Assembly: GCA_016200135.1 (NCBI GenBank) | Contig: JACQFI010000086.1 | Coordinates: 1-54,366, forward strand | Origin: Planctomycetota bacterium | GTDB lineage: Bacteria > Planctomycetota > SZUA-567 > H5-PLA8 | Direction: 5' to 3' | Length of the DNA: 54,366 nt | Part shown: piece by piece, positions 32,785-42,126 of the stretch | How the letters are laid out: each line of letters begins with the position of its first letter | Numbering within the stretch: position 1 is the first letter of the stretch | Notes under the pieces: model-generated | What the model was told of the DNA's origin: nothing | Seen by the model: the letters and a program-made list of their open reading frames with translations, nothing else | The model's database searches: none | Program-made: the position numbers and the translations under genes

Positions 32785-35175
32785 TTACGCGGGAGATGCC
32801 GTTTCCGCGGCAGGCGGAAAGCCCGGAACGGCGTCTTGGAGCGCTTTAAAAGCCCGGCCGACCGACTCGAGGTCGTGGGCGTCGATATCTTCCTCGCCGT
32901 ACCTTACCCGTTCGAAGATCGACGTCACCAGCATGACCGGGGCGAGGGACTCACCGCCGCGGCGGACCACGGCCTCGGCGAATTCCCTGGGCGTCTGGCC
33001 CGCGCGCCGGACATAACCGCGCTTGCCCAACACCAGCAGCAGGTCGTTGTAGAAGTTCACCGCCGCCCGGGCGCGCGGAGGCAGCGACGCCTGCGGGCCC
33101 TTGCGCTTCTCCTGATTCCGAAAGAACGCGACCGCGGAGACGACCAGCGCCACGCCGAGCACGAGCCAGAGAAAGACCGCGCCGCCCACGCCCCAGCGGC
33201 CGGAGCCCGAGAACCAGGCTTCCGCGTGCTGCACCGCTTGTTCGAGCTTCTTGCTCACGGCGCCGTACATGTGCTCCTGGTCCTGCTGGCTGTAATTCGT
33301 GAAGAACTGCCAGCACGCCTCGACCTTGCCCTCCGAATTGAATTGAGGCTCGTCGGGCCGGGGCACGTGCAGCGCCTTAGGCCCGGGATTCGGACCTCCG
33401 TCGATGGCCGTTTCCGGCTGGGTTCCCAGCGGTTCTGTGGAGGCCGGCGTAGGATCGAAAGCAACCCAGCCGTAACGGTCGAAATAGACCTCGCCCCAGG
33501 CGTGGGCGTCCGAGTTCCGGAACGTAACCGAGCCTTGAGCCGTCTCCTCGTTGGTCTCCGTGTGCGCGTATCCGACCGCCAGACGCGCGGGCAGGCCCGC
33601 GGCCCGGCAGAGCAGGACAAACGCGGAAGCGAAATAACCGCACGGACCATGGCGCGCGCCCGGTTCATCAAAGAGGAACGCGCCCACCCCGCCGCCTGGC
33701 GTGCGCAGCGAATACGTAAAACGCTTGGAAGCCAGGAAGTAATCGCGCAAGCGTTCGGCTTTCTCCTTGTCGTTGCGCGCGCTTTGAACGATCTGCCGCG
33801 CCAGGTTCTCGAGGCGCTGTTCGTACTTGCGGCCCACGCTCTCGCGCCAGTCGGTGTACTGCTGGTCGATGTACGCAATGCGTGCGCTCTCGGGAAGCCT
33901 TGAGGCGTCCACCGGATAGTTGCACCACACTTCATAGTGATAGGCCGGATCGCCGTAGCGCAACTCCTCCCGATGCGGCGTGTGCAACCCGCCGGTCTCA
34001 TCCACCGCCACGGCGCGCTGGAAGGCCGGCGCGGGGAGAATCCGGCGCGGCGCGCCCACCGTAAAATAGACCGTACCGCGATGGCGGATGTGCCGGACTC
34101 TGAAGTGGATCTCTTTTTCGTGGCCGGCCGGTTCGAGGAAACTCGCGCCGCCCAGTCTCAGGTCCGACTTTTCCCTAAAGAAGATCCGGTCTCCTTCTTC
34201 CGCCGTGCGAACGACATCCCGCTTGGCATCCGGAACGTCCCAACGGTTCTTCGCATAGCGCACATACGCCAGGCCCCGCAGGTAAATTCGGTTACTCTCG
34301 GGCGCCCACGCGCTGGGAATCGGCGTGAAGATCACGTTCATGGCCGGGGCATCGTCCTCGATCAAGCCCCCAACCTCGTCCAGCCCCACGCCCTCTTCGT
34401 TGAAGGCCGTGAACTGCTCCTCGAACCCGTCCCGGACCAGGCCGGGCCCGATCCCGCCGTTGCCCGGCCCGCCCGACGGCGCTCCGTGAACGGGGCGGAA
34501 CCAATCCGCCACCGAACCCAGCACATTGATGCGCGGCCACGTAAAGAAGAGCAGGAAGCCGAAGACGATGCAGCCCGTCGAGAGCATCAAGGTGAGCACC
34601 AGGCCTTGGCGGACCGTGCGCTCGGACAGATCGGCGCGCGGAGACTCGGAATCCAGCGAGGGCCGGCGGGTGGAAACCACCGCACTCTGGCCCTCGAACC
34701 GGGAACGCTCGCGCCAGAGCGCGGCAAGGAAGAGGGTCCAGGTGCAGGCCATCAGGAACACGAGCAGCCGGAAGAGCAGGCCCGGACCCGAGTCGAGAAT
34801 GCCCGAGACCACCACGATAAACAGGTTCGCGGAACAGAAGGTGATCACCGAGCCCCGGAATGCCGTAAAGAATAGCGCGATCTGCACGAGGCACAGGAAG
34901 TGCGTCATGCTTTCAACCGCGACGCGGTTCTGATCCGCCTTGATGGCTTCCAGGGCCGGAATCAGCGCATTGAGCAGCAGCAGAAGACAGAACAGGCCAG
35001 CCAACCCGCTGCGCACGGGACGGCAGCGCCCGGCGTCCACGCTGAAGTGCGCCGCGATGCCCGCCACGAGCACGCCGAGCAGGTAGGCGGGGTTGCCTTC
35101 CACCGACCAGACGGCATACGCGCCCGTCGCGACGAGCAGGTAGAGCGAGATGCGCAGGGTCCGATACAGGTTCAT
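32785..35175 (-). CDS. Membrane transglutaminase-like protein (TgpA type)
   Basis: 796 aa. Five or six N-terminal membrane helices (residues 1-225, DUF3488-like), a periplasmic transglutaminase-like domain and a last helix near 645-665 followed by a DUF4129-like tail. The Cys-His-Asp triad is complete: Cys512 in GPCGYFASAF, His558 in SDAHAWGEVYF and Asp574 in WVAFDPTP. Third gene of moxR-DUF58-tgpA, 15 nt after DUF58. In this conserved cluster the parts are thought to act together in envelope protein processing or assembly; the substrate is not known. Confidence 0.92.
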   Translation of the reverse strand: MNLYRTLRISLYLLVATGAYAVWSVEGNPAYLLGVLVAGIAAHFSVDAGRCRPVRSGLAGLFCLLLLLNALIPALEAIKADQNRVAVESMTHFLCLVQIALFFTAFRGSVITFCSANLFIVVVSGILDSGPGLLFRLLVFLMACTWTLFLAALWRERSRFEGQSAVVSTRRPSLDSESPRADLSERTVRQGLVLTLMLSTGCIVFGFLLFFTWPRINVLGSVADWFRPVHGAPSGGPGNGGIGPGLVRDGFEEQFTAFNEEGVGLDEVGGLIEDDAPAMNVIFTPIPSAWAPESNRIYLRGLAYVRYAKNRWDVPDAKRDVVRTAEEGDRIFFREKSDLRLGGASFLEPAGHEKEIHFRVRHIRHRGTVYFTVGAPRRILPAPAFQRAVAVDETGGLHTPHREELRYGDPAYHYEVWCNYPVDASRLPESARIAYIDQQYTDWRESVGRKYEQRLENLARQIVQSARNDKEKAERLRDYFLASKRFTYSLRTPGGGVGAFLFDEPGARHGPCGYFASAFVLLCRAAGLPARLAVGYAHTETNEETAQGSVTFRNSDAHAWGEVYFDRYGWVAFDPTPASTEPLGTQPETAIDGGPNPGPKALHVPRPDEPQFNSEGKVEACWQFFTNYSQQDQEHMYGAVSKKLEQAVQHAEAWFSGSGRWGVGGAVFLWLVLGVALVVSAVAFFRNQEKRKGPQASLPPRARAAVNFYNDLLLVLGKRGYVRRAGQTPREFAEAVVRRGGESLAPVMLVTSIFERVRYGEEDIDAHDLESVGRAFKALQDAVPGFPPAAETASPA

Positions 35176-35190
35176 GAAATTCAGCGCTTC

Positions 35191-36597
35191 CTAGCCCACC
35201 AACGCCATCTCTTCCTGCGCCAGGGCATCCAGTTCTTCGTCGCCCATGGCCAGGAGCAGATCTTCAAGGTCGTCCTCGCGTAACCCTACGCCCGGGCCGC
35301 GCCGGAAGATGCGGCGGAATTCCTCGCCGCGGACATCCAGCGTCTTCACCACGTTGTCCGAACTGCGCAGCCACGTGAGGTTGGCGCCGACGCGCAGCGA
35401 ACCCAGGCCCAATACCAATACGTACACGTGGCGCAGATGCTCCCGGTTGATGTGCGACCGGAGGTCCACGAGCGTGCGCGTGTTGTCCGGCTGCAGGCCG
35501 GCCAGCAGTTCTAGAAACGAGTCTAGATTGCGTCTGTCCCGCGAGACGGTGGTAAAAGCCGGCGCGGATTCCGGGGGCAGCGCCGCGCACGTGACCTCGC
35601 AGCCGCGGCGGACGAGTTCCCGCACGCTGGTCGCGGCGAAAGACATCGCCAGTTCAAACGCCGGCAGGCGCCGGCCGCCCAAGCGCTGCAGGTTGGTGTC
35701 GATCAGCACCAGCACTCGGCGCGTCTGCGGTTCCTCGAATTCCTTGACCAGCGCGCGGCCCTGTTTGGCCGAAGAGCGCCAGTGGATCCATTTGGGATTG
35801 TCGCCGTGCCGGTATTCGCGCAGCGAACGGAAGTCCTGTTCCTCGCGGCTGTGGCGCGAACGGCGGAGACGCTCCAGCGAAGCCTCCATTTCCTGGAATA
35901 GGGACGCGTCAATCTCGCCCAGCCTCGGATAAACCACCAGTCGCCCCGTCACACGCCGCTCGGCTTGCGAACGCCAGAAGCCGAAGGGGAAGACCGTCGC
36001 CAAGCGCGTCCGCCCGAAACCGTATATGCCGCGCTCGCGCTTGACGAAGTGGTAGCGCACACGCTCGTGCCCCCGGGCGGGAACCACGGTGGCAAAGGCC
36101 TGGCCCGTCGATGGCAGCACCGGCCTCGGCGTTCCCAGTGCGGCGGGCAGCAAGCGCTGAGACTCCTGCGCCGACGCCGCCGTTCGTACGGGCCCTAGGG
36201 TCACGCCCGCCGCGGTGCGCCGCACGAGCGGGCGGATATCTTCGGCCAGGGAGAGCCCCGCGAGCGGCGTGCGCCCGGAATTGCGAACGGTCAAGGTCAC
36301 CGTCACGCTCTCGCCGGCGAACATGCGCTCGGCGCAGTGCCGGACGATCTCCACGTGTCGCAACGCGGAGGATCCCAGAATGAGCGCGGAGTAAAGCATG
36401 GAGAACAGGACGAGCGCAATCAGGAGCGGGATGTTGCCGAGGTGTTCGGCGCGCGCCGAGACGAGGCCACACGCGAGCGCCAGAGCCACGAAGATCCAGC
36501 CGTCCGCGGTCATCCGGCGCAAGGTACGCAGCGGCCATAGCGCCAGGTTCAGGGCGCCCATGCCTATGCGGCGGAGAGTAGATCCTCGCTTTGCCAT
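35191..36597 (-). CDS. DUF58 domain protein
   Basis: 468 aa. Two membrane helices at about 30-70, then an extracytoplasmic beta domain, then the DUF58 signature DFRSLREYRHGDNPKWIHWRSSAKQG followed by a von Willebrand A-like fold (RVLVLIDTNLQ, a degenerate MIDAS). It partners with MoxR-type AAA ATPases. Spaced 54 nt after moxR and 15 nt before the transglutaminase gene, the standard order. The start (MAKRGSTLRR) is the only good ATG. Confidence 0.92.
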   Translation of the reverse strand: MAKRGSTLRRIGMGALNLALWPLRTLRRMTADGWIFVALALACGLVSARAEHLGNIPLLIALVLFSMLYSALILGSSALRHVEIVRHCAERMFAGESVTVTLTVRNSGRTPLAGLSLAEDIRPLVRRTAAGVTLGPVRTAASAQESQRLLPAALGTPRPVLPSTGQAFATVVPARGHERVRYHFVKRERGIYGFGRTRLATVFPFGFWRSQAERRVTGRLVVYPRLGEIDASLFQEMEASLERLRRSRHSREEQDFRSLREYRHGDNPKWIHWRSSAKQGRALVKEFEEPQTRRVLVLIDTNLQRLGGRRLPAFELAMSFAATSVRELVRRGCEVTCAALPPESAPAFTTVSRDRRNLDSFLELLAGLQPDNTRTLVDLRSHINREHLRHVYVLVLGLGSLRVGANLTWLRSSDNVVKTLDVRGEEFRRIFRRGPGVGLREDDLEDLLLAMGDEELDALAQEEMALVG

Positions 36598-36651
36598 CGG
36601 CTATTCCACATCAACGGGACACGCGCCGGCCTGCAACAGAGGCGCGACGCG

Positions 36652-37737
36652 CTAAATCGGGACGGGCACGTCTTCAAGGATCTCGGCAAGAATCTGTTCG
36701 CCGGCCTTCCGGCTACCGCCTGCGTCGCGGCTCTTCTCGATAACCCGGTGGCCAAGCACCGGCATGGCCAGACGCTTCACGTCGTCGGGCAGGACGTATT
36801 TGCGGCCTTCGATGACGGCGTAGGCCTGCGACGCGCGCAGAAGCATCTCGCAGCCGCGCGGCGAGACGCCCAGCGCCAAGCCGCACTTGGGCTCGCGAGT
36901 CTTGGCCGCGATTTCCAGGATGTAATCGTAGAGCGCGTCGGCGACGGTCACGGAGCGGACGACCTCCTGAAGTTGCAGGATCTCGGAAGCCGTGACGACA
37001 TGGTTCAGCGACTCGAGCGGGTGGGCGATGCGGTGACTCTTCAGCATTGCCCTTTCGCTGTCGCGGTCGGGGTAGCCGATGGCGATGCGAAGCAGGAACC
37101 GGTCGAGCTGCGCTTCCGGCAGCGGATAGGTTCCCGCGTACTCGATGGGATTCTCCGTCGCCAGCACAATGAACGGCGCGGGCAGCACGTGGGTCACGCC
37201 GTCCACGGACACCTGGAAGTCGCTCATGGCTTCGAGCAGTGCCGACTGCGTGCGCGGCGTCGTCCGATTGATCTCATCGGCCAGGATCACATTGGCAAAC
37301 AGCGGCCCCTTGTGGAACTTGAAGTCGGCGCCGCGCTGGTCGTAGACCGAGACGCCCACGACATCGCTGGGCAGCAGATCGGGTGTGAACTGGATGCGCC
37401 TGAACTCGCAGTCGATGGACTTGGCGAGCGCGCGCGCGAGCGTGGTCTTGCCCACGCCGGGCACGTCTTCTATCAGCACGTGGCCGCGGGCCAGCAGGCC
37501 GGTAAGAATCTGTTTGACCGTCTCGCGCTTGCCGACGATCGCGAGTTCGATGTTCTCGACGAGGGCTTGAACTTTTTCGCGGACGCTGACGGCTTCCTGG
37601 ACTTCTTCCGTAACGGTGCGCGCCCGGAGTTCTTCAGCGGCCTTCACCGGATCGATGGGTTCGGCGGCCTCTTTGGACATGGCGCCCGCCGTGTGGGGTG
37701 AGACGGGGGTAGCGGACGGTCCCAACGCGGCGCTCAT
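36652..37737 (-). CDS. MoxR-family AAA+ ATPase
   Basis: 361 aa. Chaperone-like AAA+ ATPase that works with vWA/DUF58 proteins. An acidic N-terminal helix region (about 20-60) precedes the core with Walker A EDVPGVGKTTLARALAKS, Walker B NVILADEINRTTPRTQSALLEAM, sensor 1 ATENPIEYAGTYPLPEAQLDRF and sensor 2 GVSPRGCEMLLRA. ATG 37737 is chosen for the GAGGA 8 nt upstream; an open frame to 37866 would add 43 non-conserved residues. First gene of moxR-DUF58-transglutaminase. Confidence 0.94.
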   Translation of the reverse strand: MSAALGPSATPVSPHTAGAMSKEAAEPIDPVKAAEELRARTVTEEVQEAVSVREKVQALVENIELAIVGKRETVKQILTGLLARGHVLIEDVPGVGKTTLARALAKSIDCEFRRIQFTPDLLPSDVVGVSVYDQRGADFKFHKGPLFANVILADEINRTTPRTQSALLEAMSDFQVSVDGVTHVLPAPFIVLATENPIEYAGTYPLPEAQLDRFLLRIAIGYPDRDSERAMLKSHRIAHPLESLNHVVTASEILQLQEVVRSVTVADALYDYILEIAAKTREPKCGLALGVSPRGCEMLLRASQAYAVIEGRKYVLPDDVKRLAMPVLGHRVIEKSRDAGGSRKAGEQILAEILEDVPVPI

Positions 37738-38189
37738 CAAGAGGTCCTCATGCCGGGCCGATGCGCTTCCGTCGCGATTCTTCCGCGGAGCCAAGCGTGA
37801 ATGTAAGGCTTGGTTTCCGGAAGCAATCCCATCGTGCATGCTATCCTCCCTTACCCGATTCAGCAAGGCATCCCCGCGAAACGGGTAACGTGAACATTCC
37901 CCCTTCTTTTTCGGCGCCTGATTCCTCAGGATAAGGATCTATTCATACTTTCGCAGCCAACGTTTCGCCCGCAAAATGGATATAGCGTATTCGGGGGGAT
38001 ACGAAGGTACCGATCCGCCTATAGCCAGGACGATCTCTGAATGGATAAAGTTCTCAAATAATCTTTCGGAGCTCAAACAAAAGATAATCTTTCACGACCG
38101 TAAGAACATGTGCGTCTTAATCATTGCTTCAGAAGTTCTATCCGTGGATGTAATGCCCGCGCCTGCCGCCTTCAGAGGAGGAGTCGTTC
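37738..38189. other. 452-nt divergent intergenic region
   Basis: Lies between moxR (minus) and the HtrA gene (plus) and is more AT-rich than its surroundings. It holds an inverted repeat TTACCCG / CGGGTAA (37851-37857 and 37882-37888), a small hairpin CCTGA-TTCC-TCAGG near 37912-37925, and the direct repeat ATAATCTTTC twice (around 38058 and 38083). A weak promoter candidate is TTGCTT...TGTAAT near 38126-38156. The HtrA ribosome site AGAGGAGGAG is at the right end. Confidence 0.5.
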
Positions 38190-40238
38190 ATGCGTTCGCC
38201 GCTCTGCCGGAATCTGTCTGTTCTTGCGCTGACCACCTTGCAACTTCTGACCCATCTTTCGGCCAACGACGACTCGGATGTCCGCAAGAAGGTAGACAAG
38301 GCGGTGGCCAAGGTCTATCCCGCGCTGGTTCAGATTCATGTCGTGACGGTGGACTACTCCGAAGGCCGCGAGCTGAAATTCGAGGCCGCCGGCTCCGGCG
38401 CGATCATCTCTTCCGACGGCCTGGTCGTCACCAACCATCATGTGGCTGGCAAGGCCAAGCTGATCCATTGCATCATGTCGAACAAGGAAGAGATCCCGGC
38501 CAAACTGGTTGGCACCGACCCGCTCGCGGATATCTCGATCCTGCGCCTGGATCTTTCGAGGCGCAAGGAGAAAAAGGAACCGCTGCCCGTCGCGGAGTTC
38601 GGGGATTCCGACAAACTCAGGGTTGGCGACCGCGTGCTGGCCATGGGTTGCCCCGTGGCGCTATCGCAATCCGTGACGATGGGCATCGTCAGCAATCTGG
38701 GCTTCACCATTCCCAAGATGTTTGCGATGGGCTTCCGGCTCGACGGCGAAGAAGTGGGCTCGGTCGTGAAATGGATCGGCTTCGACGCGCAGATCTTTCC
38801 CGGCAACTCCGGCGGCCCGCTGGTCGACCTGGAAGGCAAGATCGTGGGCATCAACGAGATCGGGATCGGCTTGGGCGGCGCCATTCCCGGGAACCTGGCC
38901 AAGGAAGTCGCCGAAAAGATCGCCGAGTTCGGGCACATGCCGCGCAGTTTCCTGGGGCTGAAAGTCCAACCGCTGCTGCAGAGTTCGACGCACCGGAGCG
39001 GCGCGCTTGTGGGCGGCGTGATGGCGGGTTCGCCCGCCGAGTCCTCGGGCATCAAGGCCGGCGACATTATTCTCAAGTTCGACGGCAAACCCGTGAACGT
39101 GCGCTTCGACGTGGAAGTCCCCGACTTCAACCACATGGTCATGTCCACGCCCATCGGCAAAAAAGTGAAGCTCGAGGTCCTGCGCGAAGGCAAGCCGGTG
39201 GAACTGGAAGTGACCACCATCGCCCGGGAGAACGCCCGCGGCGACGAGCACGAACTCAAGTCGTGGGGCATCACCGCCCGCCAGCTCACGGACCTCTCCG
39301 CGAAGGAACTCAAGCGCAGCGGCAAGACCGGCGCCTACGTCTGGTCGGTGCGGCCCGGCGGACCCGCGGGCGACGCCAAACCCGCGATTCAGCAGGACGA
39401 CGTGATTACTTCGGTAGGCGGAAAGGCGGTTCAGAGCCTCGAGCACCTGGAACAGTTGACGGACGAGATCGTCAAAGGCAAGACCGCGCCGGTGCCGACC
39501 GTCGTAGGGTTCGACCGCAACGGCGAACACCTCCTGACGGTCGTGAAACTGGGCGTGAAGGATGACGACGAGAAGCCCGCGGAAGTCGAGAAGGCGTGGT
39601 TGCCGGCCTCTTACCAGGTCCTTTCCACCGACTTGGCGGAGAACCTGGGCCTCAAAGGACAGACGGGCATCCGCATCACGCAGGTCTTCCCGAAGTCCGC
39701 CGCCGAGGCCGCGGGACTCAAGGCCGGCGACATCGTCACGCATCTGGACGGCCAGAAGATCGAGGCCAGCCAGCCGGAGGACATCGAGGTCTTCACGCAG
39801 ATGATCCGGCAGTACAAGATCGGCACCGAAGCCGAACTGACCGTCCTGCGCGGGCCCAAGAACGAGAAGCTCGCGCTGAAGGTCAAGCTTCCGCCCCGGC
39901 CCAAGGCCGAAGCGCGCATGAAACAGTACAAGGACACGCTCTTCGACTTCGAGGCGCGCGACGTGACTTACATGGATCGCATCAAGCAGCAATGGGACGA
40001 GAAGCAGAGCGGCGCACTCGTGACGGCGGTGCAGCCCGGCGGCTGGGCGGCCCTGGCCAAGCTCAACAACGGCGACCTGATCCTGGGCGTCGACGGCGAA
40101 GACATGCCCGACGCCACGGCCCTCGAGAAGAAGATGAAGGCCATCGTCGAGGCCCGGCCGGTCCACGTGACGTTCTTTGTGAAGCGCGGAATCATGACGG
40201 AGTTCGTCGAGATGGAGCCGGCGTGGAAGGACAAGTAA
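38190..40238 (+). CDS. HtrA/Deg-type serine protease with several PDZ domains
   Basis: 682 aa, exported (signal peptide-like VLALTTLQLLTHLSA). The trypsin-fold domain (30-245) has the triad His84 (TNHHVAG), Asp114 (PLADISIL) and Ser207 (FPGNSGGPL). Four PDZ-like segments follow: about 255-345 (SPAESSGIKAGDIILKFDG), 350-430 (GDAKPAIQQDDVITSVGG), 465-565 (SAAEAAGLKAGDIVTHLDG) and 595-680 (GWAALAKLNNGDLILGVDG). DegP has two PDZ domains and about 450 residues, so this is a longer form. A strong AGGAGG site sets the start. It heads a unit with a 74-aa membrane protein and a dead protease homologue. Confidence 0.93.
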   Translation: MRSPLCRNLSVLALTTLQLLTHLSANDDSDVRKKVDKAVAKVYPALVQIHVVTVDYSEGRELKFEAAGSGAIISSDGLVVTNHHVAGKAKLIHCIMSNKEEIPAKLVGTDPLADISILRLDLSRRKEKKEPLPVAEFGDSDKLRVGDRVLAMGCPVALSQSVTMGIVSNLGFTIPKMFAMGFRLDGEEVGSVVKWIGFDAQIFPGNSGGPLVDLEGKIVGINEIGIGLGGAIPGNLAKEVAEKIAEFGHMPRSFLGLKVQPLLQSSTHRSGALVGGVMAGSPAESSGIKAGDIILKFDGKPVNVRFDVEVPDFNHMVMSTPIGKKVKLEVLREGKPVELEVTTIARENARGDEHELKSWGITARQLTDLSAKELKRSGKTGAYVWSVRPGGPAGDAKPAIQQDDVITSVGGKAVQSLEHLEQLTDEIVKGKTAPVPTVVGFDRNGEHLLTVVKLGVKDDDEKPAEVEKAWLPASYQVLSTDLAENLGLKGQTGIRITQVFPKSAAEAAGLKAGDIVTHLDGQKIEASQPEDIEVFTQMIRQYKIGTEAELTVLRGPKNEKLALKVKLPPRPKAEARMKQYKDTLFDFEARDVTYMDRIKQQWDEKQSGALVTAVQPGGWAALAKLNNGDLILGVDGEDMPDATALEKKMKAIVEARPVHVTFFVKRGIMTEFVEMEPAWKDK

Positions 40239-40239
40239 G

Positions 40240-40464
40240 ATGCGTTTAAGAAACCGCGCCAAGGAATTCAGCGGGCTCTTCGCGGCGCTGTCCGTGCTGG
40301 TTCTGGCCAGCTTTGTGTACGCGGAAATCGTAGGCGCATCCCTGTGGGTCCGCATCTTCCACGGAATCTGGCTGGGCTTCTGCGCCGTGGTGCTGGGTTA
40401 TTTCCTGCATGCCTGGAAGGCCGCCGAGGCGGACGAGTCTTCGGCGCGGGATGGGATGTCGTAA
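40240..40464 (+). CDS. Small two-helix membrane protein
   Basis: 74 aa. Two hydrophobic helices (GLFAALSVLVLASFVYAEIV and FHGIWLGFCAVVLGYFLHAW) with basic N-terminus and an acidic tail. ATG one base after the HtrA stop (TAAGATG), so translation is likely coupled. Family unknown; it may anchor or regulate the protease pair encoded either side. Confidence 0.75.
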   Translation: MRLRNRAKEFSGLFAALSVLVLASFVYAEIVGASLWVRIFHGIWLGFCAVVLGYFLHAWKAAEADESSARDGMS

Positions 40465-40493
40465 GTTACGCCAAAGAACAAAAAGGAGCTCCC

Positions 40494-41390
40494 ATGAAGC
40501 CGCTGCAAGTCGTAACGCCCGTTCTTCTGCTCGCGCTCTGCACCAGCGTCCGGTCTCAAGATGCCGCGCTGCGCGCCAAGGCCAAGGACCTGCTCGATAA
40601 GCACAAAGAATCCATCGTGACCGTTAAAGTCGTGACCACGACCCGGTACATTTACCTGGGCCGCGAGACGCACAAGCAGGAGAACAAACTGGAGGTCTCC
40701 GGCACGGTCATCGATCCATCGGGATTGACGGTGCTCTCCAATTATACGACCGATCCTTTCAGCGGAGAGGAGTTCTCGTTCGAGAACGGCGGCGATAAGG
40801 TCGATTTCAAACCCGAGACCTCGGTCAGCGACTTGAAGATCGTCCTGGCCGACGGGACCGAGATTCCCGCGGACTTCGTGCTGAAGGACAAGGATCTGGA
40901 CCTGGCCTTCGTGAAACCGAAGGAGAAACCCGCGCAGCCGCTGCCGTCCCTGGCGTTCGCGAAGCCCGCCGCCGAACCCGAGCTGCTGGAAGAGATCATC
41001 TCCATCGGCCGGCTGGGCCGCGAAGTGAATCGCGCAAGCTGCGTGAAGACGGGCAACATCGAAGCGCTCGTCAAGAAGCCCCGTACGTTCTACGTCACCG
41101 ACTCCAATTTCCTGGGCTGTCCGGTGTTTAATGCCAAAGGTGAGACCCTGGGCCTGGCCGTCATGCGCCGCAGCCCCATCAAAGGCCAGAATATGTTCGG
41201 GGGCGCCTCGCAGGTCGTACTGCCTTCCGAAGACCTGCTGGAAGTGGCGAAGCAGGCCGCCGAAGCGAAACCACTGGCGGCGAAAGCCAATCCTCCAAAG
41301 AGCGAGGAAGTAAAGAGCGATGTGAATAAGGCGGAATCCAAGGCGGGCCCCGGCGCCGAGCCACCACCCGTGGGCGAAAAAGGCCAGTAA
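40494..41390 (+). CDS. Exported trypsin-fold protein lacking catalytic residues (pseudoprotease)
   Basis: 298 aa. A signal peptide (VVTPVLLLALCTSVRSQ) precedes a trypsin-like fold. Aligning by eye with the HtrA protein encoded upstream, the TNHHV motif becomes SNYTT (His lost), the DISIL aspartate remains (DLDLAFVKP) and GNSGGP becomes NFLGCP (Ser to Leu). The beta-strand VFNAKGETLGLAVM after it is kept. No PDZ domain. A Lys/Glu/Pro tail follows. The start has AAAAGGAG upstream. Its place after HtrA suggests a regulatory or adaptor partner, not a protease. Confidence 0.8.
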   Translation: MKPLQVVTPVLLLALCTSVRSQDAALRAKAKDLLDKHKESIVTVKVVTTTRYIYLGRETHKQENKLEVSGTVIDPSGLTVLSNYTTDPFSGEEFSFENGGDKVDFKPETSVSDLKIVLADGTEIPADFVLKDKDLDLAFVKPKEKPAQPLPSLAFAKPAAEPELLEEIISIGRLGREVNRASCVKTGNIEALVKKPRTFYVTDSNFLGCPVFNAKGETLGLAVMRRSPIKGQNMFGGASQVVLPSEDLLEVAKQAAEAKPLAAKANPPKSEEVKSDVNKAESKAGPGAEPPPVGEKGQ

Positions 41391-41449
41391 CAGATTTGTT
41401 TAAGAGCAAAGCTTCTGAGGACGAAATCGCGCGGCTGCTCGAAGGGCGC

Positions 41450-41761
41450 TCAGAGGATGAGCCCGAAACAGCCAAGCACCAGCACCGCAAGCGCGCCCAC
41501 GCCAACGGCCGAGAGCGTGAAGAAGAAGGAGACAAACGCGGCCGTACCGATCCGCGCCCATTCGCTGGAATAGCGGTAGCCCCGGCGGTCGTCCTCAAGA
41601 ACGATCGCCACGCCGCCGTAGGTTGCCGTCACCGGCACAGCCAGGAACCACGGGCCTAAGTTGGAGAAGATCAGCCACCACAAATAGCCGTGAGCACCCT
41701 GCAAGACCTGCAGGATGAGCGCAAACCAAAGGGAAATCCTGATCCTGAACCCTTTCACCAT
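41450..41761 (-). CDS. Small membrane protein, unknown
   Basis: 103 aa. Three hydrophobic helices (ISLWFALILQVLQGAHGYLW, LGPWFLAVPVTATYGGVAIVL, GTAAFVSFFFTLSAVGVGALAVLVLG) separated by a charged loop (EDDRRGYRYSSEW). AGGAAATGCCAGG precedes the ATG. Chosen over a plus-strand open frame at 41396-41659 because only this strand gives a sensible protein. Converges on the pseudoprotease gene. Confidence 0.65.
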   Translation of the reverse strand: MVKGFRIRISLWFALILQVLQGAHGYLWWLIFSNLGPWFLAVPVTATYGGVAIVLEDDRRGYRYSSEWARIGTAAFVSFFFTLSAVGVGALAVLVLGCFGLIL

Positions 41762-42126
41762 CCTGGCATTTCCTAATACCCGCGCGCGTGAGCCCCATCC
41801 ATCTCGCCGAGCGGCTTCACAAGCACTTTACCCCGCTTCTTATCGCAAGCAATGGGTTGGTGACTCCGCTGCCCTGCATGACTAACTCAAGAGGTTCACT
41901 TTCCGTGCGCATTGCAAACACTTGTAATATATAGCGTTATGATATATTTTTGACTAAATGCTCATGTGCCTACTTTTTCAGCGAGGCGCATATGGGCGTC
42001 CAAACTCAAAATCCGGGCCCCAATCCAACGACCTGGGTAGGAATTTGCCGTTCTCGCGCTACTATATCGTTGCAAGGATATTGGGCGTGCCACGTCTACT
42101 TTGTAGGGTGATAGCGAGCCGGCAGC
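41762..42126. other. 365-nt intergenic region, AT-rich
   Basis: Between the divergent small membrane-protein gene and the anti-sigma-like gene. An AT-rich block (TAATATATAGCG, TTATGATATA) lies at 41925-41947 without a well-spaced -35 box. A possible promoter nearer the gene is TTGGGC (42081-42086), 17 nt, TAGGGT (42104-42109). No RNA gene or open frame with homology was found. Confidence 0.4.

Noticed and set aside
37976..39565. Plus-strand frame of 529 codons overlapping the HtrA gene
   Set aside because: Out of frame with the catalytic triad and PDZ motifs; its early part is intergenic.
41396..41659. Plus-strand frame of 87 codons after the pseudoprotease gene
   Set aside because: Starts with TTG, has no ribosome site and becomes charged low-complexity sequence antisense to a clear three-helix membrane protein.
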